Positions 27,994 through 38,094 of a DNA stretch of 64,000 nt are shown here, piece by piece. Location of the stretch: positions 1 to 64,000 of the forward strand of contig NZ_FMWS01000014.1 of NCBI RefSeq assembly GCF_900103255.1, read 5' to 3'. Origin of the DNA: Gilliamella bombi. Its GTDB lineage: Bacteria > Pseudomonadota > Gammaproteobacteria > Enterobacterales > Orbaceae. Within the stretch, counting starts at the first letter, position 1. Each line of letters opens with the position of its first letter. Below the pieces are notes generated by a model. It did no database searches. It saw only the letters and a list, made by a program, of their open reading frames with translations, and was not told where the DNA came from. The position numbers and the translations under genes were made by a program.

Positions 27994-29067
27994 ATGAAAA
28001 ATATAAGCAGGAAATGGATTGTTATTGCAGTTGTTATTATTTCTATTATTTTTATTTTATGGCAGCAATTAAAAACTGATGGGTATGGTTCAGATTTTAT
28101 TAGTGGCAACGGACGTATTGAAGCGACTGAAATCAATATTTCAGCTAAATTAGCTGGTAGAATAGAAAAAATTAATGTTGATGAGGGCGATTTTGTTAAA
28201 GCCGGTCAAGCTTTAGTCGTCATGCAAACTGATACCTTACAAGCACAACTTAATGAAGCCCAAGCACAATACCGCCAAGCGGTTAGTAATGAAGCAAGTG
28301 CTAAAGCGCAAGTGGCATTAAAAATGAGTGATAAAGTTGCAGCGCAAGCAGGCGTAAGCCAAAAGGAAAGTGACTTAGATATCGCCTCAAAACATTTACA
28401 ACGAACTACCGCACTATATCAAAAAGGTGCAATATCTATTCAACAATTTGATGACGATACTGCTAAAGTAAACAATGCTAAAGCAGCACTAGATTCAGCC
28501 AAATCACAAGTTACTGCCGCTGACGCAGCGATTGCAGTAGCCGAAGCGGGGGTTGATAGCGCCACATCGGCAATCAATGTTGCAAGTGCTAATATTAAAA
28601 GAATTCAAGCTGATATTGATGATAGTACTTTAAATGCCCCTGTTGACGGTCGTATTCAATACCGAATAGCACAATTAGGTGAAGTTTTACCTTCAGGCGG
28701 AAAAGTATTAAATTTAGTTAATTTGTATGATGTTTATCTTACATTCTTTTTACCTGAAACGGTCGCAGGTAAAGTGGGTATTGGTGATGAAGTGAGATTG
28801 ATTTTAGATGCACTACCAGATAAAGCAATTTCTGCCAAAATATCGTTTGTATCAAGCGTTGCGCAGTTTACGCCTAAAACTGTTGAAACTAAAGATGAGC
28901 GTCAAAAATTGATGTTTAGAGTAAAAGCGCAATTAAGCCCTGAATTATTAAAATGTTTTATAAATCAAGTTAAAACAGGTTTACCAGGTGTAGCTTGGGT
29001 AAAACTTGATCCAAAAGCTTCGTGGCCGTCAGGCTTAGCTGATATTGCAAAATGTCCAACAAAATAA
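27994..29067 (+). CDS. yhiI: HlyD-family periplasmic adaptor YhiI
   Basis: This is a membrane-fusion protein with one N-terminal anchor (WIVIAVVIISIIFILW), a split biotinyl-lipoyl domain (NGRIEATEINISAKLAGRIEKI), an alanine-rich coiled coil (about 85-200) and a beta barrel. The start at 27994 has AAGGTG seven bases upstream; the in-frame ATG at 27964 has none. SVAQFTPKTVET and KTGLPGVAWV match E. coli YhiI closely. It heads the yhiI-rbbA-yhhJ operon and should bridge the transporter to an outer membrane channel. Confidence 0.9.
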   Translation: MKNISRKWIVIAVVIISIIFILWQQLKTDGYGSDFISGNGRIEATEINISAKLAGRIEKINVDEGDFVKAGQALVVMQTDTLQAQLNEAQAQYRQAVSNEASAKAQVALKMSDKVAAQAGVSQKESDLDIASKHLQRTTALYQKGAISIQQFDDDTAKVNNAKAALDSAKSQVTAADAAIAVAEAGVDSATSAINVASANIKRIQADIDDSTLNAPVDGRIQYRIAQLGEVLPSGGKVLNLVNLYDVYLTFFLPETVAGKVGIGDEVRLILDALPDKAISAKISFVSSVAQFTPKTVETKDERQKLMFRVKAQLSPELLKCFINQVKTGLPGVAWVKLDPKASWPSGLADIAKCPTK

Positions 29068-29080
29068 TTGGGGATAGCAT

Positions 29081-31879
29081 ATGTCAGAATCCGACAATAA
29101 AGATTTAGCTTTATCAACCGAAGCTAAATCGTTTGATGATGCAGTGGTAAAAATTAGTGATGTATCACTGCATTATAAAAAGAACCTTGCTCTTGATAGT
29201 ATCACTTTAGCTATACCGCCAAGATGTATGGTTGGATTGATAGGACCAGACGGTGTTGGAAAATCAAGTTTATTATCATTAATTGCTGGTTCGCATGTTA
29301 TTCAAGATGGGTTAGTATATGTACTTGACGGTGATATGAAAGATAAAACACACCGTAAAAATGTTTGCACACGTATTGCTTATATGCCGCAAGGGTTAGG
29401 CAAAAACCTTTATCCTACTTTATCCGTTGAAGAAAATTTACAATTTTTTGCTCGTCTGTTTGGTAATGATGCGGCCGAACGTCGACGCCGTATTGATGAA
29501 TTAACGCGTAGTACTGGGTTATATCCATTTTTATCAAGACCAGCAGGGCGGCTGTCCGGTGGTATGAAGCAAAAAGTTAGCTTATGTTCGGCTTTAATCC
29601 ACGATCCTGATTTGTTAATTCTTGATGAACCTACAACTGGGGTGGATCCACTTTCCAGAGCCCAATTTTGGCAGTTAATTAACAAAATTCGTGAACAAAG
29701 ACCCCAAATGAGTGTGATTGTTGCAACAGCCTACATGGACGAAGCTCAAAATTTTGATTGGTTGGTGGCGATGTATGGCGGTAAGATTCTTGAAACTGGC
29801 ACACCAAAATCCTTACTAGTTAAGACAGGAAAAGATAATTTAGATGATGCATTCATTCAGCTAATGCCAGAAAGTTCTAGACAAGGTTATCAAACTGTCG
29901 AAATTCCACCTTTAGATCTTAATAAAGATTTGCAAACAGCCATAGAAGCAAAAGATTTAACTAAACAATTTGGTAATTTTATCGCAGTTGATCATGTTAA
30001 TTTTTCAATTAAACAAGGTGAAATATTTGGCTTTTTAGGTTCAAATGGCTGTGGTAAATCAACCACCATGAAAATGTTAACGGGTTTATTGCCGATTTCA
30101 TCAGGAGAAGCATGGTTATTTGGTAAACCTGTTGATGCTAGTGATATTAACGTTAGGCGTCATTTGGGGTATATGTCTCAGGCATTTTCTTTATATAGTG
30201 AATTAACGGTCAAACAAAATTTAGTTCTACATGCACGCCTGTTTGGTATTGAAGAAAGTAAAATACCTGCCCGCATTGAAAAATTACTAAAACGTTTTGG
30301 TTTAGAACAAGATGCAGAAAATCTACCCGATAGCTTACCTTTAGGGGTAAAGCAACGGCTTTCATTGTCAGTTGCTGTTGTGCATAATCCACAGATTCTT
30401 ATCCTTGATGAACCAACATCCGGCGTTGACCCGATTGCTCGAGATGATTTTTGGCGTTTAATTATCGAACTGTCTAGAAAAGATAAAGTAACAGTGTTTA
30501 TCACAACTCATTTTATGAATGAGGCTGCAAGGTGTGATAGAATTTCATTAATGCATGCAGGTAAAGTATTAGCAAGCGATACGCCAGATAACATTATCAG
30601 CTCCAAAAATGCTAAAACACTAGAAGAGGCCTTTATTAACTATCTTGTTGATGCAGGAGCTGATGATAGTAATGCAGAAGAACACTCTGTTGAACCACCA
30701 AAAGAAATACTCAATCAAGCAACAAAAACATTACCACATCATCATGTTCAAGGGTTTAGTCTTAACCGTATGATAGGTTGCTTATGGCGTGAAACACTTG
30801 AGTTATCTAGAGATCCTTTACGAGCATTATTAGCGTTATTAGGTTCAGCAATTTTAATGTTAGTTATGGGATATGGTATTACGATGGATGTTGAAGATCT
30901 GAATTTTGCTGTGCTTGATCGAGATCAAAGTGTAATTAGTCAAAATTATATTCTTAATTTATCAGGTTCTAAACGTTATTTTATTGAAAGAGCGCCAATT
31001 ACAGATTATAACGATATGGACGCGCGGTTAAGAAGTAATGAAATCGCTTTAGCGATTGAAATCCCTCCCAATTTTGGGCGAGATATACAACGAGGTGATC
31101 CTGTTGATATTGCTATTTGGATTGATGGGGCAATGCCGCTACGAGCTGAAACAATTAAAGGTTACGTTCAAGGAATGCATCTTGCTTGGCTAAGTGAAAA
31201 AGTAAAAGAAGTAACAGGAAAATCCTCAACTAGTTTGGCAAATATAGAAACAAGATACCGTTATAATCCTGATATTAAAAGCTTACCTTCTATGGTGCCG
31301 GCTGTAATACCAATTTTATTATTGATGATTCCATCTATGCTGGCAGCTTTATCGGTTGTGCGTGAAAAAGAGATGGGTTCAATTATCAATTTATATGTAA
31401 CTCCAGTAACTAAAGCTGAATTTTTGCTAGGTAAGCAAGTGCCTTATATCATTATTTCCATGTTTAGCTTTTTATTATTGTTATTTATGGCAATCACCAT
31501 TTTTGCTGTTCCCGTAAAAGGAAGTCTATTTACTTTATGCCTTGCTGCCTTTGCTTATTGCATTATTTCAACGGGTTTTGGTTTGTTAGCTTCAACTGTT
31601 ACTCGTAGTCAAATTGCTGTTATCTTTTTAACTTGTGTAGGTACAATGCTACCAGCAATTCAATTCTCGGGATTACTCAATCCTGTCGCATCTTTAGAAG
31701 GTGGTGGTCGTTATATTGGTGAGGTTTATCCAACAACACATATGCTAATTATTGCTCGCGGTGTGTTTAATAAAGCACTTGGTTTTATGGATTTGCATAA
31801 TTCAATATTTGCTTTATTGGTCACAATCCCCATTGTTCTTGGGGCAAGTATTTTTCTTCTTAAAAAACAAGAAGGATAG
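29081..31879 (+). CDS. rbbA: RbbA-type ABC transporter, two ATPase domains fused to ABC-2 permease
   Basis: The 932-residue protein has NBD1 with Walker [12 protein letters not shown] (about 52), signature [11 protein letters not shown] and Walker [17 protein letters not shown]2 has Walker [13 protein letters not shown] (about 320), a degenerate signature [11 protein letters not shown] and [13 protein letters not shown]. The ABC-2 membrane domain lies in the last 370 residues. E. coli RbbA (911 residues) shares this layout, including the degenerate second signature, and was described as a ribosome-associated ATPase affecting E-site release. Operon context also supports a drug or lipid efflux role. 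Gaps of 13 and 5 bases separate it from its neighbours. Confidence 0.92.
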   Translation: MSESDNKDLALSTEAKSFDDAVVKISDVSLHYKKNLALDSITLAIPPRCMVGLIGPDGVGKSSLLSLIAGSHVIQDGLVYVLDGDMKDKTHRKNVCTRIAYMPQGLGKNLYPTLSVEENLQFFARLFGNDAAERRRRIDELTRSTGLYPFLSRPAGRLSGGMKQKVSLCSALIHDPDLLILDEPTTGVDPLSRAQFWQLINKIREQRPQMSVIVATAYMDEAQNFDWLVAMYGGKILETGTPKSLLVKTGKDNLDDAFIQLMPESSRQGYQTVEIPPLDLNKDLQTAIEAKDLTKQFGNFIAVDHVNFSIKQGEIFGFLGSNGCGKSTTMKMLTGLLPISSGEAWLFGKPVDASDINVRRHLGYMSQAFSLYSELTVKQNLVLHARLFGIEESKIPARIEKLLKRFGLEQDAENLPDSLPLGVKQRLSLSVAVVHNPQILILDEPTSGVDPIARDDFWRLIIELSRKDKVTVFITTHFMNEAARCDRISLMHAGKVLASDTPDNIISSKNAKTLEEAFINYLVDAGADDSNAEEHSVEPPKEILNQATKTLPHHHVQGFSLNRMIGCLWRETLELSRDPLRALLALLGSAILMLVMGYGITMDVEDLNFAVLDRDQSVISQNYILNLSGSKRYFIERAPITDYNDMDARLRSNEIALAIEIPPNFGRDIQRGDPVDIAIWIDGAMPLRAETIKGYVQGMHLAWLSEKVKEVTGKSSTSLANIETRYRYNPDIKSLPSMVPAVIPILLLMIPSMLAALSVVREKEMGSIINLYVTPVTKAEFLLGKQVPYIIISMFSFLLLLFMAITIFAVPVKGSLFTLCLAAFAYCIISTGFGLLASTVTRSQIAVIFLTCVGTMLPAIQFSGLLNPVASLEGGGRYIGEVYPTTHMLIIARGVFNKALGFMDLHNSIFALLVTIPIVLGASIFLLKKQEG

Positions 31880-31884
31880 ATATT

Positions 31885-33015
31885 ATGCAAAGTTTAATTA
31901 ATATTTATCGCTTAGGAATAAAAGAGTTATGGGGGTTATTGCGTGATCCTATCATGTTGTTGTTAATTGCCTATTGCTTTACCTTTGATATTTACATTGC
32001 CGCAACAGCTACATCTGATTCGTTGCACCATGCTTCGATTGCAGTTGTTGATGAAGATGACTCACCGTTATCACGGCAAATTATTGCAGCATTTTATCCG
32101 CCGATGTTTAATGATCCCGTTAAATTATACTCAATGAACGATGTTGATCATGGTATGGATACGGATAATTATACGTTTGCTTTAAATATTCCGCCTAATT
32201 TTCAGCGTGATGTGCTAAATAGCCAAAGTCCAGAACTTCAACTTAATATTGATGCAACACGAATGGGACAAGCGTTTGTTGGAAATGGTTATATAACACA
32301 GATTGTTACTGGTGAAGTGACTGAATATGTTAATCGTTACAGTAAGACAACTAATTTGCCAGTTAATATACAAGTGCATACTGCATTTAATCCTAATTTA
32401 ACGCGATCTTGGTTTGGTTCAGTCATGGAGATTATCAATATTGTGACAACATTATCTATTATTTTAACTGGGGCAGCCTTAATGAAAGAGCGGGAACATG
32501 GTACGATTGACCATCTTCTTGCTATGCCTGTTACCCCTTTTGAAATTATGCTCTCCAAAGTATGGTCAATGGGACTTGTGGTATTAATATCAACTTGGGT
32601 GGCATTGTTGTTAGTTGTTCATAGTTGGCTAAAAGTACCAATTGCAGGTTCGGTAAGCTTATTTTTGATTGGAGCTGCATTGCATCTTTTTGTTACAACG
32701 TCACTTGGGATATTTATGGCAACAGTAGCAAAATCCACTGCCCAATTCGCAATGTTACTAATTTTAGTTTTATTACCACTACAAATGCTATCTGGGGGTA
32801 GTACTCCGCGTGAAAGCATGCCTGAAATTGTGCAAAACATTATGATGTTTGCTCCAACCACGCATTTTGTTGAATTAGGGCAGGCAATACTGTATCGAGG
32901 TGCTGGCTTACGCGTTGTTTGGACTTCATTTGCTTGGTTATTGGCAATTGGTGCTGTATTCTTTTTAATTGCTTTAAGGCGTTTTCGTAGTTCAATTGTG
33001 AATATGGGCTCATAA
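31885..33015 (+). CDS. yhhJ: ABC-2 type permease YhhJ
   Basis: The 376-residue protein has an N-terminal helix, a periplasmic domain starting ASIAVVDEDDSPLSRQII, and five C-terminal helices. The signature ALMKEREHGTIDHLLAMPVTPFEIMLSK near 198 and LPLQMLSGGSTPRESMPE near 295 are typical of YhhJ-like ABC-2 permeases. It should pair with the membrane part of RbbA. Confidence 0.92.
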   Translation: MQSLINIYRLGIKELWGLLRDPIMLLLIAYCFTFDIYIAATATSDSLHHASIAVVDEDDSPLSRQIIAAFYPPMFNDPVKLYSMNDVDHGMDTDNYTFALNIPPNFQRDVLNSQSPELQLNIDATRMGQAFVGNGYITQIVTGEVTEYVNRYSKTTNLPVNIQVHTAFNPNLTRSWFGSVMEIINIVTTLSIILTGAALMKEREHGTIDHLLAMPVTPFEIMLSKVWSMGLVVLISTWVALLLVVHSWLKVPIAGSVSLFLIGAALHLFVTTSLGIFMATVAKSTAQFAMLLILVLLPLQMLSGGSTPRESMPEIVQNIMMFAPTTHFVELGQAILYRGAGLRVVWTSFAWLLAIGAVFFLIALRRFRSSIVNMGS

Positions 33016-33180
33016 TGTCCTATATTTTATCGCAAAATTAGTTGCAAGGATTACTCGTATTGTTTACAAAAATTTGAGAAACGACATAATATGGATACTA
33101 AGAATTGAATAGATTCATTTTCAATATTTTATTAATAAAAGAAGACAGCAATGTTTAACACCTAATAACGTCATTGTTTA
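33016..33180. other. intergenic region after yhhJ
   Basis: AT-rich, with no gene or terminator recognised. It continues into an open-frame remnant and a pyrimidine/purine-rich hairpin before the next gene. Confidence 0.3.
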
Positions 33181-33336
33181 TGTCAAAGATATCAATATAA
33201 ATATTATAAAAAATACTGGAATGTACTTCCGTTAGATTTATAAGCAACACAACATGATTTGATTGAATTAGAAAGTGCCACACTAAAAGCAAAGGAGAAA
33301 CATAATCAATTATTCAAAGAGTTTGGATTACCATAG
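33181..33336 (+). pseudogene. C-terminal fragment of an unidentified protein gene
   Basis: One frame reads CQRYQYKYYKKYWNVLPLDL, an in-frame TAA at 33241-33243, then ATQHDLIELESATLKAKEKHNQLFKEFGLP and a stop at 33334-33336. The amphipathic, Lys/Glu-rich, codon-like composition suggests a decayed gene end. I do not recognise the family with confidence. Confidence 0.3.
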
Positions 33337-33370
33337 TTGCTTTAAATCTCAAATTCAAGTCTTAATCTGT

Positions 33371-33399
33371 CTTTCCTCTCTCTTTCTTGGGGAGGGGAG
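33371..33399. repeat. pyrimidine/purine hairpin, possible intergenic repeat
   Basis: CTTTCCTCTC (33371-33380) can pair with GGGAGGGGAG (33390-33399) using three G-U pairs. The strand asymmetry and GC-rich purine run stand out from the AT-rich surroundings and resemble dispersed intergenic repeats, but only one copy occurs in this window. Confidence 0.3.
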
Positions 33400-33492
33400 A
33401 ATGCATTGAATTATTTGTGGTAAGTGATATATTGTGAAATAGCTATAAGTTACGTAATATGCTGTTAAACAGCAGATAACAGAATTACAAAT

Positions 33493-33963
33493 ATGAATAA
33501 ATTCATCCAATGTAAAATGTGTGAAGGACATTATGTTATACGAGACGGAAAATATGGGATATTTGCAGGTTGCTCCCATTATCCAGTTTGTAAATCAACT
33601 TTAAAGATCCCCGAATTAGTTTATGAATTCATTCGTAAATATGGTGTCAATATTTATCAATGGCAAAAACAGTGTTGGAAATGTCAGCAAGAAACGCCAG
33701 TCTATTCATACTATTTGTATTACGAGCTATCCGAATTAGATCCAATTTTTTCTGTATTACACGGGATTGGAGTCGGTGATATTTCCAGTATTGATCGCCT
33801 GCTTAGCTTAAATGTACCAACTGTTAAAATGAAGTACAGTAAAACACTCAATGAACATTATATGGCAAATGTTTGTCTACATTGTGGAGCCATACAAGGT
33901 CATAACTATGTAGTCACTGATCCCCATGAAATCATCAATTCACTGTGCATAATCATGATATGA
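33493..33963 (+). CDS. orphan topoisomerase-type C4 zinc-ribbon protein
   Basis: The 156-residue protein begins with a zf-C4 topoisomerase ribbon: CKMCEGHYVIRDGKYGIFAGCSHYPVCKST, the same pattern as the C-terminal ribbons of the topA product at 53292. A second metal site may be formed by CWKCQQE near 57 and CLHCGAI near 136. No topoisomerase catalytic domain is present. The function is unknown; a nucleic-acid-binding role is inferred. A short frame overlaps its stop. Confidence 0.65.
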   Translation: MNKFIQCKMCEGHYVIRDGKYGIFAGCSHYPVCKSTLKIPELVYEFIRKYGVNIYQWQKQCWKCQQETPVYSYYLYYELSELDPIFSVLHGIGVGDISSIDRLLSLNVPTVKMKYSKTLNEHYMANVCLHCGAIQGHNYVVTDPHEIINSLCIIMI

Positions 33964-34043
33964 ATAACTATTTCTTTAAAAACTTAAAAATTGATACAAG
34001 CACATTATTAGGTGAATTGAAAAGATGTATGGAATGGAGCTAA
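33960..34043 (+). CDS. possible 27-residue ORF coupled to the zinc-ribbon gene
   Basis: ATG at 33960 overlaps the upstream stop as ATGA, and the frame runs MNNYFFKNLKIDTSTLLGEL onward to TAA at 34041. Translational coupling is possible, but the frame is short and could be the start of a truncated gene or chance. Confidence 0.2.
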   Translation: MNNYFFKNLKIDTSTLLGELKRCMEWS

Positions 34044-34441
34044 TATTCTCATGTTTTGTCTGAAATCATCACCTTTAATACCAGTATACTAATTTAGTAA
34101 ATATCAACAATCCTATTTTCCATGGATATTACCGTGTTCGTAGTACTCAATCATTACTTAAGATTTATTTATCCCTTATCGTTCTATTTTAATAAGATAT
34201 GATAAATTAGAAAGGAATTATGTCTGCATGTTATCTCTGGCATTCATACTTATGTGGCTACCAATGCATTGTTGATTAATACATGAATACAAAAGATCAA
34301 CAATCCCTAACAAAGGATAAATATTTTTTAATCGTTAACACATATAACAGTATATATTTTATTGCGTATTTAAGTGTTTGGCTTTATATTATTTTCAATA
34401 CTATTATTGCAATTTTGCTTTAACCTTTATAAGCCCAATTT
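34044..34441. other. intergenic region upstream of the HlyD/ABC-2 operon
   Basis: No gene seen. TATACTAATTTAGTAAATA near 34085-34105 combines a -10-like TATACT with an imperfect dyad TACTAA/TTTAGTA, a possible promoter-operator for a TetR-like repressor; no regulator gene is nearby. Confidence 0.3.
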
Positions 34442-35419
34442 ATGCATAAAAAACGTTTTTCTTTGATTGTAGCGATCATTGCTGTTATTGCTATGGTTGT
34501 TATTATATATTTTGCTTATCAACCTAGTACTATTATTTTGCAAGGTGAAGTTGAATCTAATCGTGTTGATGTTGCTGCCAGAGTTCAAGGTCGAGTAAAT
34601 CAATTTAATTATGATGTTGGTGACGATGTTAAGCAGGGTGAAGTTCTTCTTACTCTTTCAAATCCTGCATTGTTAGCTCAGCTTGCAACAGCAGAAGCGC
34701 AATTAAAAGTAGCAATGGCGAGTCGTGATAATACTTATAGCACTAGACCAGAAACAATTGATGTGCAAAAAGCGCAGTTAGATAAAGCTAAATCAGATTT
34801 AGATTTAGCTCAAACTAGCTATGAAAGAATTAATCGCTTAGCTAAAAATGGCACTGTTTCAAAGCAAAGCTATGATGAATCCTTTAATCAATATCAAGCG
34901 GCCATGAAAGCTTATGAAGCCGCTAAAGCTAACTTATCACTAGCCGAAAACGGTAGCAGTGTAGAACAGAAAAAATTAGCCGATGTGCAAGTTGAACAAT
35001 CAGAAGCAGCATTGGCGCAAGTAAAAGCTGATGTTAATGAATTAACTTTAGTTTCTCCAATTAACGGTCAAATTACGACTCGAGTTGCTGAAACAGGGCA
35101 ATTATACAGTCCAGGTACTCCGCTTTATTCTATTATTGATTTAAATGATATTTGGTTTACTTTTAATATACGTGAAGATTTGCTGGGAAACCTTAAAGTT
35201 GGTGATACGTTTCAAGTAAGAGTACCGGCATTAAATAATCAGATTATAGATGTTAAAGTCACTGTATTAAATGCTTTAGGTCAATATGCGAATTGGCAGG
35301 CGACTAAAGCAACGGGTGATTTTGACTTAAAGACTTTTGAAATGCGTGCTAAACCAATTAATAAAGTGTCAGGTCTCCGCCCAGGAATGAGTGTTACTAC
35401 AAAGTGGCAATCTCGCTAG
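34442..35419 (+). CDS. HlyD-family periplasmic adaptor
   Basis: This 325-residue adaptor has one N-terminal anchor (FSLIVAIIAVIAMVVIIYFAY), the lipoyl half-motifs GEVESNRVDVAARVQGRVNQF and LVSPINGQITTRVAETGQLYSPGTPLY, and a coiled-coil hairpin between them (about 75-200). It resembles EmrA/YhiI-type adaptors and is distinct from the yhiI product upstream. The two following genes are ABC-2 permeases, so it is the periplasmic bridge of a second exporter. Confidence 0.88.
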   Translation: MHKKRFSLIVAIIAVIAMVVIIYFAYQPSTIILQGEVESNRVDVAARVQGRVNQFNYDVGDDVKQGEVLLTLSNPALLAQLATAEAQLKVAMASRDNTYSTRPETIDVQKAQLDKAKSDLDLAQTSYERINRLAKNGTVSKQSYDESFNQYQAAMKAYEAAKANLSLAENGSSVEQKKLADVQVEQSEAALAQVKADVNELTLVSPINGQITTRVAETGQLYSPGTPLYSIIDLNDIWFTFNIREDLLGNLKVGDTFQVRVPALNNQIIDVKVTVLNALGQYANWQATKATGDFDLKTFEMRAKPINKVSGLRPGMSVTTKWQSR

Positions 35420-35461
35420 CTTGAATAATATCGAGATTTTAGACAAAAAGGAACGATATTA

Positions 35462-36622
35462 ATGTATCACCGGCTATTTCAAGTAATTGGATGGGAACTT
35501 CGTAAATTAATTAAACAACGTATTTTGTGTTTATTAGTTTTCATCTATCCTTTATTATTTATTTTTTTATTTGTTTATATGTACCATGCCGGTGTTATTA
35601 CTCAGGTACCTATTGCTGTTGTTGATCAAGATACAACCAAATCATCTCGCTTATTGATTCAACAAGTTGCTGCTTCACCTCAGCTACAGGTAGCTGAACG
35701 TTATCAAGATCTTACCTCAGCTAAACATGCGTTGATTAAAGGTGATGTTTATGCTGTGCTTTTCATTCAGCATGAGTTTGAAAAAGATCTTATAGCTGGT
35801 CATCAGCCAGAAGTTGTCGCTTTTTATAATAATCAGTATATGTCAGCTGGAACGATTATTTTTCGGGCGATGAGTTCCGCATTGAAAACAGCAAATAGTC
35901 AAATAGTATTGCAAGGATTATTAGAAAAAGGAATTGCTTCACCAGTTGCACAAAGCCAAATGCAAACTATACCGACAAGTTTACATCCTTTATATAATCC
36001 AACTTTAAATTATCTATATACGTTAATTAGTGGTTTAATTCCTACTATATTACAAATCATTATTATGATGGCCATGGTTACTAGTATTACTCGTGATCGT
36101 TTTACTGGAACGGGGTATCAGCAAATATTAAAATTAGCTAATCATAATATTTTTATCTTTTTATTAGGACGCATTATTCCTTATTTTATCTATTTTTTAT
36201 TTTGCTTGATTCTATTTGATACCGTTTTAATTGCTAATTTTAATTTACCTTTAAATGGACATTTAATATTGCTTATACTTGGTGATATAGGCTTTATTTT
36301 GACTTCATGTTTGTATGGCATTTTCTTTGGTTTAACGGGATCAACACTAGCACAAGCTTATGGCACTGCAAGCTTAGTAGCATCACCAGCGTTTGGATTT
36401 ACTGGGCTTATTTTCCCTCGGATTGCAATGAATACCTTTGCTTATATTTGGAGTGCTTTATTACCTGTAACATGGTATATACAAATTCGTCTTGATCAAA
36501 CATTAAGATCGCCAAATATAGTAACTTCCTTACAACCGTTTGTTTATTTAGTGATCCAATTAAGTGTTATGGCTATTCTTGTTTATCTTTTTTTACGAAA
36601 GATCCGTAGGCGGTTGATATGA
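35462..36622 (+). CDS. ABC-2 type transporter permease (first of pair)
   Basis: The 386-residue protein has one N-terminal helix (ILCLLVFIYPLLFIFLFVYMYH), a periplasmic domain starting VPIAVVDQDTTKSSRLLIQQV, and five or six C-terminal helices including ISGLIPTILQIIIMMAMV and FGFTGLIFPRIAMN. This is the YhhJ/ABC2_membrane_3 layout. The ribosome-binding site AAGGAACG is well placed. Its stop overlaps the next gene's ATG by four bases. No ATPase gene exists in the operon. Confidence 0.85.
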   Translation: MYHRLFQVIGWELRKLIKQRILCLLVFIYPLLFIFLFVYMYHAGVITQVPIAVVDQDTTKSSRLLIQQVAASPQLQVAERYQDLTSAKHALIKGDVYAVLFIQHEFEKDLIAGHQPEVVAFYNNQYMSAGTIIFRAMSSALKTANSQIVLQGLLEKGIASPVAQSQMQTIPTSLHPLYNPTLNYLYTLISGLIPTILQIIIMMAMVTSITRDRFTGTGYQQILKLANHNIFIFLLGRIIPYFIYFLFCLILFDTVLIANFNLPLNGHLILLILGDIGFILTSCLYGIFFGLTGSTLAQAYGTASLVASPAFGFTGLIFPRIAMNTFAYIWSALLPVTWYIQIRLDQTLRSPNIVTSLQPFVYLVIQLSVMAILVYLFLRKIRRRLI

Positions 36623-37809
36623 TTAAATCTTTACTATTAACTTCCTATGATGAATTAAAACGAATTTTCCAAACCAAAGCGATAGTTAGCGTTATGTTTG
36701 TGGGAATATTTATCTATTTCATCTTTTACCCACAACCTTATTTACATGAAGCAATCCGAGATGTTCCTATTGCTGTTATTGACCAAGATAATACCAATTA
36801 CAGTCGAGATCTAGTAAGACAACTTAATGCTAATAAGTCCATCAATATAGACTTACATATTGCAGACTTAGAAACGGCTAAAAAACTTATCGAAGAACGT
36901 AAAATATATGGAGTTGTACTCATACCTTACCGTTTTCAAAAGAATATATTAGAAGGAAAAACTAGCCCAGTGTCATATTATGGCGATGCGAGCTATATTT
37001 TAATTTATAGTAATGTTGCTACCGCCATTAATACCGTTGCCAGTAATTTTGGCGCTAAAATTTCAATTTCACGCAAAATAGCGCAAGGTATCGATCCTGC
37101 AGTGGCAAATAATAATGTTTCTCCTTTTAATAGCCAGTTAATTAGTTTATTTAATCCTCAATCAGGATATGCAACCTATATTATTCCAGCCGCTTTTATT
37201 TTGATCTTAAATCAGACATTATTTATCGGTAGTATTTTATGCCGTCTATTTAGTAAAAATTCTGATTTTGAAATAGCCTTTATTAATAAACAGAATCACA
37301 CGGTTTCATCGGCATTATTCCTGCTTTCTGGTAAATTATTGACTTATTTAGTGCTTTATTTAATCTATTTTATTATTTATACCGTATTTGCTAACTATTG
37401 GTATGACTTACCGCGCCTAAGTCATCTATCTGTATCCTTACTATTTATTCTTCCTTTTATTTTGTCCACTTCGTTATTAGGTAAAATTGTTTCACATTTT
37501 GTCCATACGGTAAGTGATGTGTTTTGCTTAATTATACCGTCAAGTATGATTATCTTTTTTGTTACAGGATTATCTTGGCCAAAAGAATTGATGCCTCCTT
37601 TGTTCTATTTTATTGGCTATATATTTCCAGCTGTACCAGCTATAGTTGGGTCAGTAAAAATAAATCAAATGGGAGCAAGTTTTTCCGAATTTAGTCAGCA
37701 ATATTGGCATTTGTGGATATTAACCATTGTCTATTTTTGTATCGCATTTATTTTAGAAAAACGTTATGTTCAAAAGATAATGTCGACAAATGCTAGGAGA
37801 GAAAATTAA
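36619..37809 (+). CDS. ABC-2 type transporter permease (second of pair)
   Basis: The 396-residue paralogue of the preceding permease has the same layout: N-terminal helix, periplasmic domain from VPIAVIDQDNTNYSRDLVRQL, and C-terminal helices with FVTGLSWPKELMPPLFYFIGYIFP. The two permeases probably form a heterodimer. They are translationally coupled (ATGA overlap). The energy source is unclear because no nucleotide-binding subunit is encoded here. Confidence 0.85.
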   Translation: MIKSLLLTSYDELKRIFQTKAIVSVMFVGIFIYFIFYPQPYLHEAIRDVPIAVIDQDNTNYSRDLVRQLNANKSINIDLHIADLETAKKLIEERKIYGVVLIPYRFQKNILEGKTSPVSYYGDASYILIYSNVATAINTVASNFGAKISISRKIAQGIDPAVANNNVSPFNSQLISLFNPQSGYATYIIPAAFILILNQTLFIGSILCRLFSKNSDFEIAFINKQNHTVSSALFLLSGKLLTYLVLYLIYFIIYTVFANYWYDLPRLSHLSVSLLFILPFILSTSLLGKIVSHFVHTVSDVFCLIIPSSMIIFFVTGLSWPKELMPPLFYFIGYIFPAVPAIVGSVKINQMGASFSEFSQQYWHLWILTIVYFCIAFILEKRYVQKIMSTNARREN

Positions 37810-37999
37810 ATTAGCAATAGTTCATTTATTATAAATAATCAAATAAAAATTGATTGATACAACAACGTCATCAATGGCACTAATTTGCAGCTGTATTAAT
37901 ATGTTTGAATTTCTTTTTTAGCTTTATGATAAACCTCATTTGTTATATATAAAAATATGTCAGTTTCATAAAGTTAGATATAGAATTTTAGTTTTTTCC

Positions 38000-38028
38000 T
38001 TGAAGGTTAGTGTGTATAGCTATATCAT
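38000..38028 (+). promoter_or_regulatory. candidate promoter of queH
   Basis: TTGAAG (38000-38005) and TATCAT (38023-38028) with a 17-base spacer, about 65 bases before the queH start. A palindrome CTAAGATCTTAG follows at 38039-38050. Confidence 0.35.
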
Positions 38029-38094
38029 AATTGGCCGACTAAGATCTTAGTTAGCTAGACCCCAAAAAATAGAAAACAAAATAAATGAGTCCCC

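Noticed and set aside
34620-34640. GTGACGATGTTAA in the HlyD gene as a further matS site
   Set aside because: The second half-site has two mismatches, too many to support.
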